Below the pieces are notes generated by a model. That model was not told where the DNA came from and ran no database searches. It saw only the letters and a list, made by a program, of their open reading frames with translations. Both the position numbers and the translations under genes were made by a program. From Muribaculaceae bacterium (GTDB taxonomy: Bacteria; Bacteroidota; Bacteroidia; Bacteroidales; Muribaculaceae): a stretch of DNA of 17,906 bases. This document shows positions 15,180 to 17,906 of this stretch, piece after piece; position 1 is the first letter of the stretch; each line of letters opens with the position of its first letter. The stretch is from assembly GCA_017545095.1 (NCBI GenBank), contig JAFYCU010000016.1:1-17906 (forward strand), read 5' to 3'.

Positions 15180-15213
15180 AGTTAATCATTGTGTTCGGTA
15201 TTCCGTTCCGCTT

Positions 15214-15245
15214 GCAAAGTTAGCAATAATTCCTGACACTGGCAA
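15214..15245 (-). promoter_or_regulatory. Main promoter of the LlaJI-type operon
   Basis: On the minus strand TTG (15245-15243), 20 nt, then TAACTTTGC (15222-15214): an almost ideal Bacteroidota promoter. The predicted start, near 15209, lies about 30 nt before the methyltransferase fossil and about 210 nt before M1. Confidence 0.65.
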
Positions 15246-15265
15246 GCCGGGATGCAGATTGTCAG

Positions 15266-15372
15266 TTATTTTGCCGCCCAGGGCCGAATCACGGCGCAAA
15301 GGTAGCGGCGGGGTGTGCGGTGGTTTGGCACACCGAAACGAAAAAAACTCAACGGGCGGGAGCGAGAGCGTT
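15266..15372. repeat. 107-bp direct repeat, copy A
   Basis: Bases 15266-15372 match 17468-17574 in the same orientation with 6 mismatches and no gap (about 94%). The repeat is GC-rich in an AT-rich setting. It holds GCAAAGGTA (15296-15304; TACCTTTGC on the minus strand, a -7 box) and a hairpin GGTGTGC / GCACACC (15312-15318 with 15328-15334). It separates the restriction operon from the tcmP-DUF5131 pair. Confidence 0.93.
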
Positions 15373-15466
15373 TAACATGTCCTTAGGCGGGAATGGCTTC
15401 TTCTTTGCCATTTGTTTGTTGGTTTTTTGCCCAAAGTCCCCAAAAGGCCTGAAAGGGTGGATCATT
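15373..15466. other. Spacer with a possible gene-start remnant
   Basis: Between copy A of the repeat and the DUF5131 stop, the minus strand carries an ATG at 15411 followed by codons for MAKKKPFPPKDML; the frame then enters the repeat and stops at 15349. It looks like the first codons of a gene cut off at the repeat border, but it is too short to identify. No clear terminator was found after DUF5131. Confidence 0.25.
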
Positions 15467-16204
15467 CTACATCGTTATTGTTTTGGGCATTTGTTGAATT
15501 ACCTCGCCCATTAGTTGCTTTCCATTGGCATGTTTATTGCGCTTGATGCCGTCACTTCCCCATGTGCCCCACTGTTTGAAGAAAAATGCTGCTCCTTGTA
15601 TTTCAACTTGTCTTTTTATATTCACCACCCAGTCTAATTGCATGGGGCGGGCTTGTGGTCCGCTTTCTCCACCAACAATTACCCAGTCGATTCCTTGCAG
15701 GTTCAATTCACCTAAATCTTCTATAAGCGGTTCACATGACAGGAATTTAATGCTGGCATCCAAATTGCGTAGGCTGTCGATACGCGATTTGGTGGCCAAA
15801 CATTCCACCGTTACGCCAAGCCATACATTTTGAGGGATCACCCGTTGATTAAAATACTCGGCCATCCGCTCTGCCCGCTTCGTGAGAATTTGATAGCGAT
15901 GTTGTGTGGACAGACGTATGGTTTCCATTATTTTATCGATAAATGCAAACGGAACGTCTTCGTGAAAAATGTCGCTCATGGAGCAGACAAAAATATTGTG
16001 AGGTTTTCGCCATTGAAACGGTTCGCAGAGGGCTTCTTCATGCAAAGTCACTTGAAAACCATTCCGATATTTCTCCAATCGCATGGCCTTTAGGCGCCGA
16101 GCCATCACTTCCGCATAACAATGGGCACAGCCTGCGGATTTTTTGGTGCAACCTGTTATCGGGTTCCAAGTTTTATCCGTCCATTCAATTCTCGTGCTTT
16201 TCAT
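15467..16204 (-). CDS. DUF5131 (phage Gp37/Gp68-type) three-Cys-motif protein
   Basis: The 245-aa protein starts with the family signature IEWTDKTWNPITGC and has Cys19, Cys26 and Cys29 (Cys-X6-Cys-X2-Cys), a metal or iron-sulphur-cluster-like motif reminiscent of radical-SAM proteins. Other landmarks are NIFVCSMSDIFHEDVPF, LTKRAERM, WLGVTVE, GGESGPQARPM and FFFKQWG. No reaction has been established for the family to my knowledge; a nucleic-acid modifying or repair role is inference. The ATG at 16204 overlaps the tcmP stop (ATGA), so both are made together. No phage structural genes are nearby. The gene lies inside the 107-bp repeat bracket. Confidence 0.92.
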   Translation of the reverse strand: MKSTRIEWTDKTWNPITGCTKKSAGCAHCYAEVMARRLKAMRLEKYRNGFQVTLHEEALCEPFQWRKPHNIFVCSMSDIFHEDVPFAFIDKIMETIRLSTQHRYQILTKRAERMAEYFNQRVIPQNVWLGVTVECLATKSRIDSLRNLDASIKFLSCEPLIEDLGELNLQGIDWVIVGGESGPQARPMQLDWVVNIKRQVEIQGAAFFFKQWGTWGSDGIKRNKHANGKQLMGEVIQQMPKTITM

Positions 16205-17364
16205 AATACAATTTGCATTTTGACAACGGGACTTTCCCTATAATACTTATGTGACAGATAGAAAGAATTTTTTCGTGCGGTTTTGCCATCGGCTATGTTT
16301 GTGACGGAAAAATGAGGGTTGTTTTGTTGCAAATCCCTCAAAACCTCATTGGCATGCTTTGGCAAAAACTCATTTCTCAATACAATTTCGTATATTTCGG
16401 TGTTTGTGCGTGGAATTTTTAGTGCGTCCTCCAAAATTAATTTAAGCCTATTGGCATTATCGTTTTTAGCCTCAATCGCAAATTCTTCTGCAAATAAATC
16501 CCCAGTAGCCTTTGGTAATTTGAATCCTGCTCCGTGTTCTTCATCGAGTGTCCATTTGGTTTCAAGAATCTTTTCAAAACCAAAGATGTTGGAACTCATG
16601 AAAAAGAGAGCAAAGTGGTTCACCTTGTCGCGTTCAATTGTATACGAAGTAGCAAAAAACTTGTTATTGAATTTTAAAGCTTCTGCAACGTAATGGATAT
16701 ATGCCCCAACTCTAACAGTGCTCTGGCGAATAGGGTGATTCGTGTCGGGAAAGAAACTATACACAAAATCACGCAATGGCTCATACTGTATTATTGATTC
16801 CTCGTCCTGTACGGCCACATTTGTGAATCTTTGCATGTGTGATATGGGGAGAAACAAAATGATTTCTGTAAGCCCATTCTTCATGAGGTCAAGTAGTAGT
16901 TCTTTCTTAATGTCTTTATATCCATATGGGTCAATAAATACCAAATTCCGGGTGTCAGTTTGGGTATTATTGATTTCAGGAATGATAATCTCAAGCAATT
17001 GATCAATGTCAAGATTGTAAGGACGGACGGAGCAATAAGAATGCTTGTTTGAAGCTATGTATTCTTTTACTCTTGCAATTCTTGTTTTGGATTTGTCGTT
17101 GACAATCAAGGTTATCTCGGTATTGTTCGTAATCTTATGGGCTTCATGAACATCTTTAATGGTATCATACGCCACAATGGGACTTCCCTTACCGCCGTCA
17201 TCATATATTCCCATGCCACAAAACACATCATAAAGCCTAATATGCCGAATGTGTTTGGATTGGCACAAAATGGCTATATACCTCTCCAAATAAGTCTTGT
17301 AGAATTCGACTTTAGCTTTAGAGTGTATCTGCATCGTATTCTTTACATCGACTTTCTTTGCCAT
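16201..17364 (-). CDS. tcmP: Three-Cys-motif partner protein TcmP
   Basis: The 387-aa protein has the family layout: an N-terminal helix ending KTYLERYIAIL (23-33), the loop LYDVFCGMGIYDDGG (44-58) followed by GSPIVAY (60-66), and LVFIDPYGY (141-149). These resemble a Rossmann-type methyltransferase fold (glycine loop after strand 1, D-P-Y/F-G after strand 4). The C-terminal half is mixed, with a possible winged-helix-like end (NTEIYEIVLRN...NEVLRDLQQNNPHFSV). TcmP is defined by its regular pairing with the DUF5131 protein, as here. The activity is unknown; a nucleic-acid methyltransferase is a fair guess. Composition is AT-rich, like M1 and M2. It is the first gene of a two-gene unit behind the -7 box at 17413-17421. 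Confidence 0.9.
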   Translation of the reverse strand: MAKKVDVKNTMQIHSKAKVEFYKTYLERYIAILCQSKHIRHIRLYDVFCGMGIYDDGGKGSPIVAYDTIKDVHEAHKITNNTEITLIVNDKSKTRIARVKEYIASNKHSYCSVRPYNLDIDQLLEIIIPEINNTQTDTRNLVFIDPYGYKDIKKELLLDLMKNGLTEIILFLPISHMQRFTNVAVQDEESIIQYEPLRDFVYSFFPDTNHPIRQSTVRVGAYIHYVAEALKFNNKFFATSYTIERDKVNHFALFFMSSNIFGFEKILETKWTLDEEHGAGFKLPKATGDLFAEEFAIEAKNDNANRLKLILEDALKIPRTNTEIYEIVLRNEFLPKHANEVLRDLQQNNPHFSVTNIADGKTARKNSFYLSHKYYRESPVVKMQIVL

Positions 17365-17412
17365 TTCTTTTTTGATGAAATTGTCTAAAATTTACTATTC
17401 TCACTCCAACTT

Positions 17413-17421
17413 GCAAAGTTA
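17413..17421 (-). promoter_or_regulatory. -7 box upstream of tcmP
   Basis: TAACTTTGC on the minus strand (17421-17413), 48 bp before the tcmP ATG. A -33 TTG at 19-21 nt is not seen. The 13 bases around it (CTTGCAAAGTTAG, plus strand) are identical to those at the promoter of the restriction operon. Confidence 0.5.
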
Positions 17422-17467
17422 GGCATTTTTCTTGACATATCGCTTGTTTCTGGCGAAAATGTGAAAT

Positions 17468-17574
17468 TTATTTTGTCGCCCAGGGCCGAACCACGGCGCA
17501 AAGGTAGCGGCGGGGTGTGCGGTGGTTTGGCACATCGAAACGAAAAAAGCTCAATGGGCGGGAGCGAGTGCGTT
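17468..17574. repeat. 107-bp direct repeat, copy B
   Basis: Partner of copy A (15266-15372), offset 2202 bp, same orientation, 6 mismatches. It contains the same TACCTTTGC word on the minus strand (17506-17498), pointing towards tcmP. In the hairpin, a C-to-T change turns a G-C pair into G-T, so pairing on the plus-strand RNA would be kept as a wobble. Confidence 0.93.
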
Positions 17575-17602
17575 CGCAGCTCTCAGCCAGCTGGTCGCGA
17601 GG

Positions 17603-17619
17603 CGTTCACGGCGTGAACG
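17603..17619. repeat. Hairpin near the 3' end of the right-hand ATPase gene
   Basis: CGTTCACG, one base, CGTGAACG: a perfect 8-bp inverted repeat between copy B and the partial gene at 17641. On the minus strand it lies 22 bp after that gene's stop codon and could mark its 3' end, but no T-tract follows. Confidence 0.4.
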
Positions 17620-17640
17620 GTCTGACAGACGCTGGATGCA

Positions 17641-17906
17641 TTACGCCTTCACAATCGCCCAGTCGGCGATGTTGCGGATGGTGTCGTCGAGTCGCACGGC
17701 CACGGGCACTTTCTGGCGCGGGTCGGCGGCGTAGGCGTCCACGTAGCGGCGGCTCTCGATTTGGTGCTCGGCGGCGGCCAGCGTGGTACGCTTGAACTCG
17801 AAGATATAGATGCGCTCGTCGGCCTCCAGGGCCAGGTCGATGCGCCCCACGCAGGTGTGCTGCTCGATGTGGACTACCAGGCCGCTCACCTTGAACGCGA
17901 TGGCAA
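17641..17906 (-). CDS. AAA-like ATPase / PD-(D/E)XK family protein, second copy, 5' part outside window
   Basis: This is the last 87 codons and stop of a second copy of the gene at the left edge, on the opposite strand. The nuclease residues are kept: Asp (17836-17838), Glu (17797-17799) and Lys (17791-17793) in GRIDLAL...YIFEFKRT. It is nearly identical to the left copy except for one Q-to-E change and the final residues (IVKA instead of VVGE). The frame stays open to the window edge. Whether the rest of the gene is intact cannot be seen. Confidence 0.85.
   Translation of the reverse strand, partial: AIAFKVSGLVVHIEQHTCVGRIDLALEADERIYIFEFKRTTLAAAEHQIESRRYVDAYAADPRQKVPVAVRLDDTIRNIADWAIVKA
17656..17906 (-). 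repeat. Inverted repeat, right arm
   Basis: Reverse complement of 680-930 with 4 mismatches; continues beyond the window edge. Confidence 0.93.

Noticed and set aside
15467..16204. Prophage on account of the Gp37/Gp68-type gene
   Set aside because: No integrase, capsid, terminase or tail genes are in the window; the name reflects the first example of the family only.
15266..17574. Insertion sequence with terminal repeats
   Set aside because: The repeats are direct, not inverted, 107 bp long, and enclose no transposase.
1..17906. tRNA or rRNA genes
   Set aside because: No cloverleaf with the GGTTCGAATCC-type arm and no rRNA-like stretch was seen in the gene-free parts.

Overview
This window looks like a chromosomal segment of a GC-rich Bacteroidales bacterium. 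Three things point there: several sites match the Bacteroidota promoter pattern (TTG, about 19-21 nt, TAnnTTTG) rather than the E. coli one; the gene families are typical of the order (AAA-like ATPase/PD-(D/E)XK proteins in several copies, patatin-like protein, pyrE followed by an SRPBCC gene); and the housekeeping genes are GC-rich. I cannot fix the family or genus from sequence alone.

Left part (1-7552) is core-like: the 3' part of an AAA-like ATPase/PD-(D/E)XK gene, priA, a convergent patatin-like gene overlapping priA by 22 bp, a roughly 800-bp non-coding tract carrying two related palindromic repeats, then a rightward cluster pyrE - SRPBCC gene - recX - comF. A broken secreted-protein gene (7433-7807) marks the edge of the next region.

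Right part (about 7870-17470) is an acquired, AT-richer defence-type island read entirely leftward. It holds a complete LlaJI-type restriction-modification operon in the classical order M1 (C5-cytosine methyltransferase), M2 (second C5-cytosine methyltransferase), R1 (McrB-like AAA+ NTPase) and R2 (PD-(D/E)XK nuclease subunit, 806 aa, with an extra C-terminal part). All junctions overlap (ATGA, 17 nt, TGATG). A Lys-rich protein of unknown function follows. Directly behind the operon promoter lies a 38-codon fossil of a third C5-cytosine methyltransferase (15063-15179) that keeps motif I and then breaks off. Upstream is a second, self-contained module: tcmP plus a DUF5131 (phage Gp37/Gp68-type) gene with a Cys-X6-Cys-X2-Cys motif, joined by an ATGA overlap and bracketed by a 107-bp direct repeat (94% identical). 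That layout suggests a gain/loss cassette.

The whole window is framed by inverted, 98% identical copies of the 3' end of the AAA-like ATPase/PD-(D/E)XK gene (680-930 and 17656-17906), a possible substrate for inversion or gene conversion. No tRNA, rRNA, CRISPR array, transposase or integrase was seen.

The best candidates for something new are the repeat-bracketed TcmP-DUF5131 cassette, the C-terminal extension of R2, the Lys-rich last gene of the restriction operon, and the fossil methyltransferase behind the live promoter.
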